Positions 45,561-55,683 of a DNA stretch of 64,000 nt are shown here, piece by piece (the first letter of the stretch is position 1; every line of letters starts with the position of its first letter). Origin of the DNA: an uncultured beta proteobacterium (GTDB lineage Bacteria > Pseudomonadota > Gammaproteobacteria > Burkholderiales > Burkholderiaceae_C); assembly GCA_903853895.1 (NCBI GenBank), contig CAINUX010000106.1, forward strand, positions 1-64,000, written 5' to 3'. The notes under the pieces were generated by a model. It was not told the origin of the DNA and searched no databases. It saw nothing but the letters and a program-made list of their open reading frames with translations. Position numbers and translations under genes: made by a program.

Positions 45561-45976
45561 CACAGGATTTTTCACAGATTCCCGCACCCGGCTCTGAGCC
45601 GGACCGCGCCCTGCTGGAGCGGCTACAGGCACTCAATACGGTGGGCACGATCAGCTACGTGTTGCACTTGATCGTGGCAGTCGGCGCGCTGATCCCGGGG
45701 GGGCAGTTTGGCCCGGTGCTGCTTTTGGCGGCGCTGGTTCTTGATTTCGTCAAACGGGGTGACGCAGAGGGCACCTGGCACGCGTCGCATTTTTCGTGGC
45801 GGATTCGCACGGTTCTCATCGCCGGCCTGTTGTATCTGTTAACCGCGCCGCTGTGGCTGCTCTTGGTGTTACCCGGCTGGGTCGCGTGGTTCTGTATCTC
45901 GCTGTGGTTCTTGTACCGCATCGTGACCGGTCTGGTGGCTATGAACAAGGGATTGCCTATGGAAAGTGCAGCATGA
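45557..45976 (+). CDS. DUF4870-like small membrane protein
   Basis: Multiple TM segments, [13 protein letters not shown]...[11 protein letters not shown]...GLVAMNKG. Confidence 0.75.
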   Translation: MTQDFSQIPAPGSEPDRALLERLQALNTVGTISYVLHLIVAVGALIPGGQFGPVLLLAALVLDFVKRGDAEGTWHASHFSWRIRTVLIAGLLYLLTAPLWLLLVLPGWVAWFCISLWFLYRIVTGLVAMNKGLPMESAA

Positions 45977-46347
45977 GTGATGGGGCAATGGACCACGATC
46001 CAAATTGTCTGTTCTGCAAGATCGCAGCCGGCAAGATTCCTTCGCGCACCGTATTCGAAGACGATGAATTTTATGCCTTTCACGACATCCACCCCTGGGC
46101 ACCTGTGCACTTTCTGATCATTCCAAAGCTGCACATTGCGTCCATGGCCCATGTGCAATCTGAACACGCGGGGCTGATGGGGCGCATGATGGCCCTGGTC
46201 CCTAAATTGGCGCTGCAAGAGGGTTGCAACCCCTATCCTGCGGGCGGCTTTCGCCTGGTGACCAACACCGGAGCGGAGGGCGGGCAGGAGGTCCAGCATC
46301 TTCACTTCCATGTGATGGGCGGACCCAGACCGTGGTTGCGCGGTTAG
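45973..46347 (+). CDS. HIT-family (histidine triad) protein
   Basis: CLFCKIAAGKIPSRTVFEDDEFYAFHDIHPWAPVHFLIIPK; QHLHFHVMGG. Confidence 0.92.
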   Translation: MSDGAMDHDPNCLFCKIAAGKIPSRTVFEDDEFYAFHDIHPWAPVHFLIIPKLHIASMAHVQSEHAGLMGRMMALVPKLALQEGCNPYPAGGFRLVTNTGAEGGQEVQHLHFHVMGGPRPWLRG

Positions 46348-46427
46348 TCCGTCAGGGTATTGACGGCCTCTTTGTTCGCGTGCTTACAGCGTTCCTCTAA
46401 AATACGGTAACTACCAAGGAGTCAGCC

Positions 46428-46667
46428 ATGGGCTTTTCGACTACACACCTGATCATTTTTTTGGTCATCATCATCGTCATCTTTGGCACCAAGAAGCTGC
46501 GCAACATCGGCTCGGACCTGGGGGGCGCTGTCAAGGGGTTCAAGGACGGCATGAAGGACGGCAGCAATGCGGAAAAGACGGCCGAAACGCCTGCCCCGAC
46601 GCTCGTGGCTACTGAAAAGACCGAAGCCAAGTCCACCATCGATGTCGAAGCCAAAATCAAGAGCTGA
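46428..46667 (+). CDS. tatA: Sec-independent protein translocase TatA
   Basis: [42 protein letters not shown]. Confidence 0.94.
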   Translation: MGFSTTHLIIFLVIIIVIFGTKKLRNIGSDLGGAVKGFKDGMKDGSNAEKTAETPAPTLVATEKTEAKSTIDVEAKIKS

Positions 46668-46708
46668 GGGCTTGCGTTTGCAGCGGTCCGTTTGGACGGA
46701 CCTCATCC

Positions 46709-47173
46709 ATGCTTGATATTGGTGTCACCAAGCTTGCCATCATCGGCGCCATTGCGCTGGTGGTGATAGGGCCTGAGCGGCTTCCCGGCGTGGCTCGCAT
46801 GGTAGGTACTTTGCTGGGCCGTGCGCGCAGCTACATGGCCGAAGTCAAGGCCGAGGTTAGCCGGTCCATGGAGCTAGATGAGCTCAAGAAGATGAAAGAC
46901 ACGATGGAGAGTGCGGCGCGCGACGTCGAACAAACCATTCAAACCGGCACCAGCGACTTCGAGAAGAGCTGGTCCGAGGCTACCAATACAGCATCGCGCG
47001 TCTCCCTGGATGATGCGTATTCTGCAATCCCGGAGTACCGCCACCCCAAAAAGCACTGGCGCCTGAAGAAGGGCGCCACACCCTCCTGGTACAAGGCGCG
47101 AGTCGGCGTGCGGACCAAGGCATTGTCTGGCGCGGCGCGGGTTGCCCGGTTTCGTCCACCCAAAGTTAACTGA
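46709..47173 (+). CDS. tatB: Sec-independent protein translocase TatB
   Basis: [38 protein letters not shown]. Confidence 0.94.
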   Translation: MLDIGVTKLAIIGAIALVVIGPERLPGVARMVGTLLGRARSYMAEVKAEVSRSMELDELKKMKDTMESAARDVEQTIQTGTSDFEKSWSEATNTASRVSLDDAYSAIPEYRHPKKHWRLKKGATPSWYKARVGVRTKALSGAARVARFRPPKVN

Positions 47174-47964
47174 TGTCAGACGATAAAAAATCACCAGATG
47201 AGCTGGCGGGCACGGAACAACCGTTCGTGCAGCATTTGATGGAGCTGCGCGATCGCCTGCTCTACAGCGTTTATGGCATTGGCGCCCTGTTTGTGCTGCT
47301 GGCATTCTTTCCGGGGCCGTCTGCGTTGTATGACTTGCTGGCCATGCCCCTGGTCAAGACGCTGCCCGAGGGCGCGCGCATGATCGCCACCGGCGTGGTG
47401 TCGCCCTTTCTGGTTCCCATCAAGGTGACGGTGCTGGCGGCGTTTGGGTTGGCGCTGCCCTGGGTGCTGTACCAGGTGTGGGCCTTCGTGGCGCCGGGTT
47501 TGTACAAACATGAGAAGCGGCTGGTAATGCCCTTGGTAATGACCAGCACGCTGCTGTTCTACGCGGGTGCGGCATTCTGTTACTTCTTTGTCTTCGGGCA
47601 GGCGTTTCCCGCCATTCAGAGAATGGCGCCCATATCCGTAGCGGTGAGTCCAGACATTGAAGCCTATCTGGACTTTGTCATCACCATGTTCATTGCGTTT
47701 GGCGTCGCATTCGAAGTGCCTATTGTTGTGGTGATCGTGGCCCGCATGGGGATGGTCACTGTGGAGCAACTCAAGTCTTTCCGAGCTTATTTTGTCGTCG
47801 GTGCAGCCGCTGTGGCCGGTGTCGTTACCCCGCCAGACCCGGTGTCCATGCTGGCTTTGCTGGTGCCGATGTGTTTGTTGTACGAGGTTGGCATCTGGGC
47901 GGCCAGGATTTTCATCAAACACACCCAGGCGCCTGCGGACGATACAGCCACCACGCCGTCTTGA
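47173..47964 (+). CDS. tatC: Sec-independent protein translocase TatC
   Basis: QPFVQHLMELRDRLLYSVYGIG; GLYKHEKR; FAFGVAFEVPIVVV-like segment; VVGAAAVAGVVTPPD. Confidence 0.95.
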   Translation: MSDDKKSPDELAGTEQPFVQHLMELRDRLLYSVYGIGALFVLLAFFPGPSALYDLLAMPLVKTLPEGARMIATGVVSPFLVPIKVTVLAAFGLALPWVLYQVWAFVAPGLYKHEKRLVMPLVMTSTLLFYAGAAFCYFFVFGQAFPAIQRMAPISVAVSPDIEAYLDFVITMFIAFGVAFEVPIVVVIVARMGMVTVEQLKSFRAYFVVGAAAVAGVVTPPDPVSMLALLVPMCLLYEVGIWAARIFIKHTQAPADDTATTPS

Positions 47965-47980
47965 GTCCTTCAATGAATTG

Positions 47981-48034
47981 GGCCTATAGCCCTCACAAAC
48001 GTTGAACTATTTGCTACTAAATAGGTAGCTACCT
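47981..48034. repeat. Dispersed short repeat copy 7 between tatC and the DegS-like gene
   Basis: ggcctatagccctcacaaacgttgaactatttgctactaaataggtagctacc; overlaps the stop codon of the minus-strand protease gene. Confidence 0.65.
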
Positions 48035-49177
48035 GCCAGAAGTCCGAGGCCGGGGCCGCACGCCCGGTGTGACATCCAGTTCCAGCGGCTGGCTCTTGCG
48101 CTCTATAGAGAACCGGGTTGCGGTTCCTGGTTTGAGCGTGGCGACCATGGACAGCAACTGCGTCACATCCACTACCGGAACGTTGGCAATTTTGACGATG
48201 ACGTCCCCCGGGCGTATGCCCGCCTGCGCCGCCGGTCCATTTTGCAGCACGCCAGTGATGATCACACCCTGGCGTGTTTTGACCGCAAAGGTTTCGGCCA
48301 GTTCGGGCGACAGGTCGTTGGGCTCCACGCCAATCCATCCTCTGGTGATCTGGCCATCCTTGACGATGCCCTCCAATACCAGCTTGGCCGTAGACACGGG
48401 AATTGCAAAGCCAATGCCCATGCTGCCGCCTGAGCGGGAATAGATTGCCGTATTGATGCCCAGCAGGTTGCCGTTGGTGTCCACCAGCGCGCCGCCGGAA
48501 TTGCCGGGGTTTATGGCGGCGTCGGTCTGGATGAAGTTCTCGAACGTGTTGATGCCCAGCTGATTGCGCCCGAGTGCGCTGACGATGCCGCTGGTCACGG
48601 TCTGGCCCACACCAAACGGGTTGCCAATGGCCAGCACCTGGTCACCGACCTGGGCGCCATCGGAATTGCCCAAGGTAATCACCGGGAGTTTGTCGAGTTC
48701 GATCTTGAGGATGGCGAGATCGGTATCCGGATCCGTGCCAATCACCTTGGCACGGGCGCTTCTGCTGTCGTTCAAGACAACTTCGATTTCGTCGGCCCCC
48801 TCGACCACATGGTTGTTGGTCAGGATGTAGCCGCTGGCGCTGACGATGACGCCACTGCCCAAACCGACCTGTGGTTCGTTACCCTGGTCTCCATAGAAGA
48901 ACCGGAACCAGGGATCGTTTGCGTTGGGGTTTTTACGCGCCGCCTTGCTGGTGTTGATGCTGACCACTGCGGCTGATGCCTTTTGAGCGGCGGCTCGGAA
49001 GCTGCCGGCTGGCGCAGACCCCGGTTGGGCGGGTGGTGCTTCAACCAACGCCACGGTGCCCGTGCGGGCCACGGTTGGGTTGTGCCCCAGCCAATGGGGT
49101 TTGAGCGTGGCCACCACAAAGTAGGCAGCCAGAAGCAGGGTCGTGGTTTGGGTAAACAGAAGCCAGAGTCGTTTCAT
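48029..49177 (-). CDS. HtrA-family trypsin-like serine protease, DegS-like (N-terminal TM, one PDZ)
   Basis: ILTNNHVVEGADEI (His), DPDTDLAILKI (Asp), NPGNSGGALVD (Ser); single C-terminal PDZ. Confidence 0.92.
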   Translation of the reverse strand: MKRLWLLFTQTTTLLLAAYFVVATLKPHWLGHNPTVARTGTVALVEAPPAQPGSAPAGSFRAAAQKASAAVVSINTSKAARKNPNANDPWFRFFYGDQGNEPQVGLGSGVIVSASGYILTNNHVVEGADEIEVVLNDSRSARAKVIGTDPDTDLAILKIELDKLPVITLGNSDGAQVGDQVLAIGNPFGVGQTVTSGIVSALGRNQLGINTFENFIQTDAAINPGNSGGALVDTNGNLLGINTAIYSRSGGSMGIGFAIPVSTAKLVLEGIVKDGQITRGWIGVEPNDLSPELAETFAVKTRQGVIITGVLQNGPAAQAGIRPGDVIVKIANVPVVDVTQLLSMVATLKPGTATRFSIERKSQPLELDVTPGVRPRPRTSGR

Positions 49178-49263
49178 GGGATATTCCGGTGCCAGTACGG
49201 TGCATGCCGTGCTTCGGTAAATTGTAGAGTGCCAGGGGAACCACAGTACAGTGCAGGTCTGAT

Positions 49264-49692
49264 ATGGCCCACACCGCGTATACCGAGCACACCATTCACA
49301 TCCACCCGCAGGCACCCAGCAAGGTAGCCGAAGGGGTGGCCTGCAATGGTTGCGGTGTGTGTTGTTTGTTTGAGCCGTGTCCGCTGGGCGTGGTCTTGTC
49401 AGGCACGCGCTTAGGCGCCTGTGCCGCATTGCGCTGGCAGGATGTAACCGGTCAGTACCGCTGCGGTGCCATCATGGCGCCCAAGGACGTGCTGGCGGCG
49501 TCCCTGCCGCGGGGAATGTGGTGGCTGGCACCATGGCTGGCCCCGCTGTTGCGGCGTTGGGGCGCACGCTGGATTGCAGCGGGCTCGGGCTGCGACAGCA
49601 GTCTGGAAGTCGAGCAGGCTGGTTCAACGACAATGCCGACGACGGATTCAACCTTTCCCACTCGCGCCGTGGCGCGACGCAACCCACCATGA
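49264..49692 (+). CDS. Hypothetical protein with N-terminal Cys cluster (CNGCGVCCLFEPCPLG)
   Basis: Cys-rich motif; ATGA overlap with downstream Nif3-family gene. Confidence 0.72.
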   Translation: MAHTAYTEHTIHIHPQAPSKVAEGVACNGCGVCCLFEPCPLGVVLSGTRLGACAALRWQDVTGQYRCGAIMAPKDVLAASLPRGMWWLAPWLAPLLRRWGARWIAAGSGCDSSLEVEQAGSTTMPTTDSTFPTRAVARRNPP

Positions 49693-50441
49693 CAGATCGC
49701 CAGGAACTCCAGTCCGCATTGAATGTCTTGCTCCAGCCCGAGACTTTTAAGGACTATTGCCCCAATGGATTGCAAGTGGAGGGTGCAGCGGAGGTGCGAA
49801 AGATCGTCTCGGGAGTTACTGCCAGCTTGGCCCTCATCGAAGCGGCGATTGCGCAAGGTGCCGACACCATCCTGGTCCACCATGGCCTGTTTTGGCGTGG
49901 CTACGACGGACGGGTGACCGGCTGGATGCGCCAACGGTTGGGGCAGTTGCTGGCACACAACATCAACCTGTTTGCCTACCATTTACCGCTGGATGCCCAT
50001 GCTGAACTTGGCAACAACGCCCAACTGGGACGACGGCTGGGTTTGCAGGCTAGCGGTCGGTTTGGCGACCAGCAGTTGGGGTGGATGGGGGAAGGATCGG
50101 CGGATTTTTCCGATGCCCACGCGCTGGCACAGCACGTGGATTCGGTGCTGAAGCGTTCTGTGGTGGTGGTGCCCGGGCGAGCCGGATCGCTCAAACGCAT
50201 CGCCTGGTGCACCGGCGGCGCGCAAGGCTACTTTGAAGCCGCCATAACGGCGGGTGCCGATGCCTTCATCACCGGGGAAATCTCCGAGCCCCAAGCACAC
50301 CTGGCGCGGGAAACCGGAGTGGCTTACTTAGCTTGCGGTCACCACGCCACGGAACGCTACGGCGCTCCAGCGTTGGCGGCGCACGTTTGCGCGCAGTTCG
50401 GGCTGGAGCATGTGTTTATTGATATCGATAACCCGGCCTGA
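49689..50441 (+). CDS. Nif3-like dinuclear metal center hexameric protein
   Basis: DYCPNGLQVEGAAEVRKIVSGVTASLALIEAAI...ADTILVHHGLFW...AYHLPLDAH...TGEISE...CGHHATERYG. Confidence 0.92.
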   Translation: MTDRQELQSALNVLLQPETFKDYCPNGLQVEGAAEVRKIVSGVTASLALIEAAIAQGADTILVHHGLFWRGYDGRVTGWMRQRLGQLLAHNINLFAYHLPLDAHAELGNNAQLGRRLGLQASGRFGDQQLGWMGEGSADFSDAHALAQHVDSVLKRSVVVVPGRAGSLKRIAWCTGGAQGYFEAAITAGADAFITGEISEPQAHLARETGVAYLACGHHATERYGAPALAAHVCAQFGLEHVFIDIDNPA

Positions 50442-50456
50442 CTCAGTGTCTAACCT

Positions 50457-51533
50457 ATGACTGATACCGCACCCGCCGCGAAACCGCTGGCTATCACGAT
50501 GGGGGATGCCGCGGGTATTGGCCCCGAGATCATTGCCAAGGCCTACCGGCAGCAGGCCGACCTGTTGCGCAACTGCTTTGTGGTGGGCGACGTGGGCACC
50601 CTGCGCCGTGCTGCCCAAGTGGTTGCGCCGGGCGGGCAACCCTCGCTGCCGATTGCAGTCATCAGCGCGCCAAACGAGATGTGCGAGGTGCCTCCAAACT
50701 GTATCCCGGTATTGCAGATCGGCGAACCGGCGGAGCCCGTGGCCTGGGGTGCCATCAGCAGGGTGGCGGGCGCGTTGGCCGGGCGTTGTGTCGAGTGGGC
50801 AGCGGATGCTGCGTTGGCCGGACAGGTGTGCGCCATGGTCACGGCCCCCTTGCACAAGGAGGCATTGGCCGCAGCCGGATACCCGTTTGACCAGTTTCCC
50901 GGGCATACCGAGCTATTGCAGGAGCGCGCCGCGCGATTCTTGGGGCGGCCGGTTTCCGAGGTGCCGGTTCGCATGATGCTGGCAAATGGGGAGTTGCGCA
51001 CTGTGCTGGTGAGTATCCACATGTCGCTGCGCCAAGCCATCGAAGCCGTGACCTTTGCGAATGTGCTGGAGACCTTGCAGATTACCCATGGAGCCTTGTC
51101 GCGGGTATTGGGACGGGCGCCGCGCATCGCGGTGGCGGGGCTCAACCCGCATGCGGGCGAAGGTGGGCTGTTTGGCCGTGAAGAGCTTGAGGTGATCCGG
51201 CCCGCCGTGGACGCTGCGCGAGCCAGCGGTATCGACGCCAGTGGCCCCTGGGCGCCTGACACAGTGTTTATGCGCGCCCGCAACAGCACGGGTCACGTGG
51301 GAGAGTTCGACGTGGTGGTCGCCATGTACCACGACCAGGGACTGATTCCGGTGAAATACCTGGGCGTTGAACAGGGGGTTAACGTGACGTTGGGCCTGCC
51401 GCTGGTGCGCACCAGTCCTGACCACGGCACGGCTTTTGATATTGCTGGCACCGGCCGTGCCGATGCGTCCAGTCTGATCGAGGCAGTGCGCATGGCAAAG
51501 ATGCTGGCGACTGAGGCGGGCAGCGATCTGTGA
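50457..51533 (+). CDS. pdxA: 4-hydroxythreonine-4-phosphate dehydrogenase
   Basis: ITMGDAAGIGPEIIAKA; PGHTELL; GLNPHAGEGGLFGREE; YHDQGLIPVKYLG; RTSPDHGTAFDIAGTG. Confidence 0.95.
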   Translation: MTDTAPAAKPLAITMGDAAGIGPEIIAKAYRQQADLLRNCFVVGDVGTLRRAAQVVAPGGQPSLPIAVISAPNEMCEVPPNCIPVLQIGEPAEPVAWGAISRVAGALAGRCVEWAADAALAGQVCAMVTAPLHKEALAAAGYPFDQFPGHTELLQERAARFLGRPVSEVPVRMMLANGELRTVLVSIHMSLRQAIEAVTFANVLETLQITHGALSRVLGRAPRIAVAGLNPHAGEGGLFGREELEVIRPAVDAARASGIDASGPWAPDTVFMRARNSTGHVGEFDVVVAMYHDQGLIPVKYLGVEQGVNVTLGLPLVRTSPDHGTAFDIAGTGRADASSLIEAVRMAKMLATEAGSDL

Positions 51534-51553
51534 AGCGGTGGAGCGTAGCGGCG

Positions 51554-51988
51554 CTATTTCTTCAGACTGTCGCGGATTTCGCGTAGCAGCAACACGTCTT
51601 CTGATGTGACGACCGGCTCCGGGGCGGCCACGGCTGCAGGGGCCTCACGCTTCAAACGGTTGATCTGTTTGACCATCAGGAAAATGATGGATGCAAGAAT
51701 GGCGAAGTTCACAGCGACCGTGATAAAGCTGCCGTAGGCAAAAACCGGAACGCCTGCCTTGCGCAAGGCATCTAGGCTGGCTCCGGTACCAGCGGGAACG
51801 GAACCCAGAACGACAAACAGACTGGAGAAGTCGAGTTTCCCAAACGCCGCGCCTACGACGGGCATGATCAGGTCGGCGACTATTGAGTCAACAATTTTCC
51901 CGAATGCGCCGCCGATGATCACGCCGACTGCCAAGTCAATGACATTGCCTTTAACCGCGAAATCCTTGAATTCCTGAATCATTCCCAT
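51554..51988 (-). CDS. mscL: Large-conductance mechanosensitive channel
   Basis: [37 protein letters not shown]. Confidence 0.96.
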   Translation of the reverse strand: MGMIQEFKDFAVKGNVIDLAVGVIIGGAFGKIVDSIVADLIMPVVGAAFGKLDFSSLFVVLGSVPAGTGASLDALRKAGVPVFAYGSFITVAVNFAILASIIFLMVKQINRLKREAPAAVAAPEPVVTSEDVLLLREIRDSLKK

Positions 51989-52143
51989 TGCCGTGTGCTC
52001 CAAATTGGTGAAAAAAGAGAGTATTGCCGACAAATGACCCCTGTCAAGGCCACACCATGCCAGCAACGGCGATCAAATTCGCGCTGTGGCGGTCAGCTAC
52101 AATGAGAGCTTACCCCTAGTAGTCATGTTCATTGAGGATTCTC

Positions 52144-52758
52144 ATGAGTGAAACCCTTGTCGACAGCCAACCGATCGACTCCAGCAAGCGTACTTGGTTG
52201 ATCGCGTCCAGTTGCGCTGGTGCCGTTGGCGTTGGTGCAGCCGCCATCCCTTTTGTCAGTACATTTCAACCCTCCGAGCGTGCTAAAGCGGCCGGCGCAG
52301 CTGTGGAAGTGGATATCGGAGGCCTGAGGCCTGGTGAGAAAATGACCGTCGAATGGCGCGGCAAGCCGGTGTGGGTTATCCGCCGCACACCTGAGCAATT
52401 GGCGAGTCTGACGACAGTGACACCGCAATTGGCCGACCCTACATCCCAGCGTAAGCCTTCCGAGTTGACCCCGGAATACGCTCGCAATGAAGGTCGATCC
52501 ATCAAACCTGAGTTTTTCATCGCAGTGGGGATTTGTACCCATTTGGGCTGCTCGCCCTCCGACAAATTTCAACCCGGACCGCAGGCGTCTCTGCCCGACG
52601 ATTGGCAAGGTGGCTTTTTGTGCCCATGCCATGGATCGACCTTTGACTTCGCAGGCCGCGTGTTCAAAAACAAACCTGCACCCGACAATCTCGAAATCCC
52701 TCCCCACATGTACCTCTCTGACAGCAAACTGCTGATCGGCGAAGACAAGAAAGCCTGA
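52144..52758 (+). CDS. petA: Ubiquinol-cytochrome c reductase Rieske iron-sulfur subunit
   Basis: CTHLGCSP and CPCHGSTFDFAGRVF Rieske motifs; TM leader. Confidence 0.96.
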   Translation: MSETLVDSQPIDSSKRTWLIASSCAGAVGVGAAAIPFVSTFQPSERAKAAGAAVEVDIGGLRPGEKMTVEWRGKPVWVIRRTPEQLASLTTVTPQLADPTSQRKPSELTPEYARNEGRSIKPEFFIAVGICTHLGCSPSDKFQPGPQASLPDDWQGGFLCPCHGSTFDFAGRVFKNKPAPDNLEIPPHMYLSDSKLLIGEDKKA

Positions 52759-52769
52759 GGAACAAGAAC

Positions 52770-54173
52770 ATGGCTGATTTCAAGGAAATTTCCCCTAACG
52801 CGTCGGCGGGCGCCAAGCTCACAAACTGGTTCGAGAACCGTTTACCCACAGCATTCGACATGTACAAGGTGCACATGTCGGAGTACTACGCGCCCAAGAA
52901 CTTCAACTTCTGGTACATCTTTGGTTCACTGGCCATGCTGGTTCTGGTGATCCAGATCGTCACCGGCATTTTTCTGACGATGCACTACAAGCCGGATGCC
53001 GCCTTGGCCTTTGGCTCAGTGGAGTACATCATGCGCGACGTGCCGTGGGGCTGGCTGATTCGCTATATGCATTCGACGGGTGCTTCTGCGTTCTTTGTTG
53101 TCGTTTACCTCCACATGTTTCGTGGTCTGTTGTACGGTAGCTACCGCAAGCCACGTGAGCTGGTCTGGGTATTCGGATGTGCAATTTTCCTGTGCCTGAT
53201 GGCCGAAGCCTTCATGGGCTATCTATTGCCTTGGGGGCAGATGAGCTACTGGGGCGCCCAGGTGATTGTCAATCTGTTCGCTGCTGTGCCCTTCGTTGGT
53301 CCGGATTTGGCATTGCTGATTCGTGGCGATTTTGTGGTCGGTGACGCAACCCTGAACCGGTTCTTTAGCTTCCACGTGATCGCAGTGCCGTTGGTGTTGC
53401 TCGGTCTGGTGGTTGCACACTTGATGGCATTGCACGATGTGGGTTCCAATAATCCCGATGGCATCGAGATCAAGGCGACCAAAGACGCCAAGGGCATTCC
53501 TCTGGACGGTATACCTTTCCACCCCTACTACACCGTGCACGACATCTTCGCGGTGTCCATGTTCTTGATGGTTTTTTCAGCCGTCATCTTTTTTGCGCCT
53601 GAGCTGGGCGGCTACTTCCTGGAATACAACAATTTCATTCCAGCGGATCCATTGCAGACACCGTTGCACATCGCGCCGGTCTGGTACTTCACCCCGTTCT
53701 ACTCCATGCTGCGCGCCATCACCGATGAAATGATGGTTGTGTTGGAAATTTGTGCGGTGGTAGTTGCCTTGTTCAGTATCGTCAAGTTCAAGATGCCCAT
53801 GATTTTCAAGGTCGTGATTGTCATTGCAACGGCTGCGGTCGTGGCGATGATGGTGTCGATCGACGCGAAGTTCTGGGGTGTCGTGGCCATGGGTGGCGCC
53901 GTTGTCATCTTGTTTTTCCTGCCTTGGCTGGACTATTGCCCGGTCAAGTCCATACGCTACCGCCCTGATTGGCACAAATACAACTATGCTGTTTTTGTGA
54001 TCAATTTTGTGATCCTTGCCTACTTGGGAACGCAACCTCCATCCGCAATTGGCGAGCGTGTGTCTCAGGTCGGAACCATGTTTTACTTCGGCTTTTTCCT
54101 GTTGATGCCGTGGTGGAGTCGTCTGGGGGAGGCCAAGGCCGTGCCGACCCGCGTCAATTTCGCTGCCCATTGA
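52770..54173 (+). CDS. petB: Cytochrome b of the bc1 complex
   Basis: Paired heme His, SYRKPRELVWVFGCAIFLCLMAEAFMGYLLPWGQMSYWGAQVI. Confidence 0.96.
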   Translation: MADFKEISPNASAGAKLTNWFENRLPTAFDMYKVHMSEYYAPKNFNFWYIFGSLAMLVLVIQIVTGIFLTMHYKPDAALAFGSVEYIMRDVPWGWLIRYMHSTGASAFFVVVYLHMFRGLLYGSYRKPRELVWVFGCAIFLCLMAEAFMGYLLPWGQMSYWGAQVIVNLFAAVPFVGPDLALLIRGDFVVGDATLNRFFSFHVIAVPLVLLGLVVAHLMALHDVGSNNPDGIEIKATKDAKGIPLDGIPFHPYYTVHDIFAVSMFLMVFSAVIFFAPELGGYFLEYNNFIPADPLQTPLHIAPVWYFTPFYSMLRAITDEMMVVLEICAVVVALFSIVKFKMPMIFKVVIVIATAAVVAMMVSIDAKFWGVVAMGGAVVILFFLPWLDYCPVKSIRYRPDWHKYNYAVFVINFVILAYLGTQPPSAIGERVSQVGTMFYFGFFLLMPWWSRLGEAKAVPTRVNFAAH

Positions 54174-54183
54174 GTCGGAGACT

Positions 54184-54948
54184 ATGCAAATGAAAAAAGT
54201 ACTATTGAGTTTGCTGGCGGCCGTGGGTTTCATGGTCGGTGCCCAGGCGAATACTGGCGGAATGGCTTGGGATCGGGCTCCGGACCGGTCCAATGATCTC
54301 GCAGCTCTACAAAATGGCGCCAAGCTGTTTGTCAATTACTGTCTGAATTGCCATTCGGCAGCCTTCATGCGATTCAACCGGCTGAAGGATATTGGCCTGA
54401 CGGATCAACAGATCAAAGATAACCTGTTGTTCACCACCGAGAAGGTCGGTGAGACCATGAAGTCGGCGATCGATCCCCGCCAAGCCAAGGAATGGTTTGG
54501 TGCCAATCCCCCTGATCTGACGGTGATCGCACGTTCCCGTTCAGCCCAGGGCAAGGGAAGTGGCGCGGACTACCTGTACACGTATCTGCGTACGTATTAC
54601 GTGGACGATGCCAAGGCGACAGGCTGGAACAACCTGGTCTTTCCCAATGTGGGTATGCCCCACGCTTTGTGGGAATTGCAAGGCAAACGTGCCGCTGTGT
54701 ATGAAACAATTTCTGAACACGGCCACGAAGTGCAGACGTTCAAGGGTTGGGAGCAATTGACGCCTGGCACCATGGCACCAGAGCAATACGACCAGGCCGT
54801 CGGCGATTTGGTGAGTTACCTTCAATGGATGGCGGAGCCTGCCAAGAATACGCGCATTCGAGTTGGCTTTGGCGTGATGCTGTTCTTGCTGCTCATGACT
54901 TTCTTCGCATGGCGGCTCAACGCGGCCTTCTGGAGAGACGTCAAGTAA
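54184..54948 (+). CDS. petC: Cytochrome c1
   Basis: CLNCHSAAFMRFNRL heme motif; C-terminal TM anchor. Confidence 0.95.
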   Translation: MQMKKVLLSLLAAVGFMVGAQANTGGMAWDRAPDRSNDLAALQNGAKLFVNYCLNCHSAAFMRFNRLKDIGLTDQQIKDNLLFTTEKVGETMKSAIDPRQAKEWFGANPPDLTVIARSRSAQGKGSGADYLYTYLRTYYVDDAKATGWNNLVFPNVGMPHALWELQGKRAAVYETISEHGHEVQTFKGWEQLTPGTMAPEQYDQAVGDLVSYLQWMAEPAKNTRIRVGFGVMLFLLLMTFFAWRLNAAFWRDVK

Positions 54949-55054
54949 TACGACCTTTTGCCCATGCGGTTGCATCCGGCGGATGTGACAAGATGGTCCC
55001 GGAGTGGGTTCGCAATGGCAACCCACTCTTTTTAATTTTTAGGAGTCTTTTGCC

Positions 55055-55666
55055 ATGATGGTGCTGTATTCAGGAACAACCTGCCCCTTTTCTCACCGTT
55101 GCCGCTTTGTCCTTTTCGAGAAGGGCATGGACTTCGAAATTCGCGATGTGGACTTGTACAACAAGCCGGAAGACATCAGTGTCATGAATCCGTATGGTCA
55201 AGTGCCCATTCTGGTGGAACGCGATTTGATTCTCTACGAATCCAACATCATCAATGAGTACATTGACGAGCGGTTTCCCCATCCCCAATTGATGCCCGGT
55301 GACCCTGTAGACCGCGCCCGTGTTCGTTTGTTCCTGCTCAATTTTGAAAAGGAACTGTTTGTGCATGTCTCGACTCTGGAAGCTCGCAGTTCCAAGGGCA
55401 ACGAGAAGGCGCTCGAAAAAGCCCGCGCCCATATACGCGACCGTCTAACGCAATTGGCTCCGGTATTTTTGAAGAATAAATACATGCTGGGCGACAACTT
55501 CTCTATGCTGGACGTGGCGATTGCCCCGCTACTGTGGCGCCTGGATTTCTATGGCATTGACCTGAGCAAGAACGCGGCACCGTTATTGAAGTATGCGGAG
55601 CGAATCTTTTCGCGTCCGGCCTACATTGAGGCGCTGACACCCTCTGAAAAGGTGATGCGCAAGTAA
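55055..55666 (+). CDS. sspA: Stringent starvation protein A (GST-fold)
   Basis: MMVLYSGTTCPFSHRCRFVLFEKGMDFEIRDVDLYNKPEDISVMNPYGQVPILVERDL. Confidence 0.94.
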   Translation: MMVLYSGTTCPFSHRCRFVLFEKGMDFEIRDVDLYNKPEDISVMNPYGQVPILVERDLILYESNIINEYIDERFPHPQLMPGDPVDRARVRLFLLNFEKELFVHVSTLEARSSKGNEKALEKARAHIRDRLTQLAPVFLKNKYMLGDNFSMLDVAIAPLLWRLDFYGIDLSKNAAPLLKYAERIFSRPAYIEALTPSEKVMRK

Positions 55667-55683
55667 TTGCGCGCAGGCTTGCC

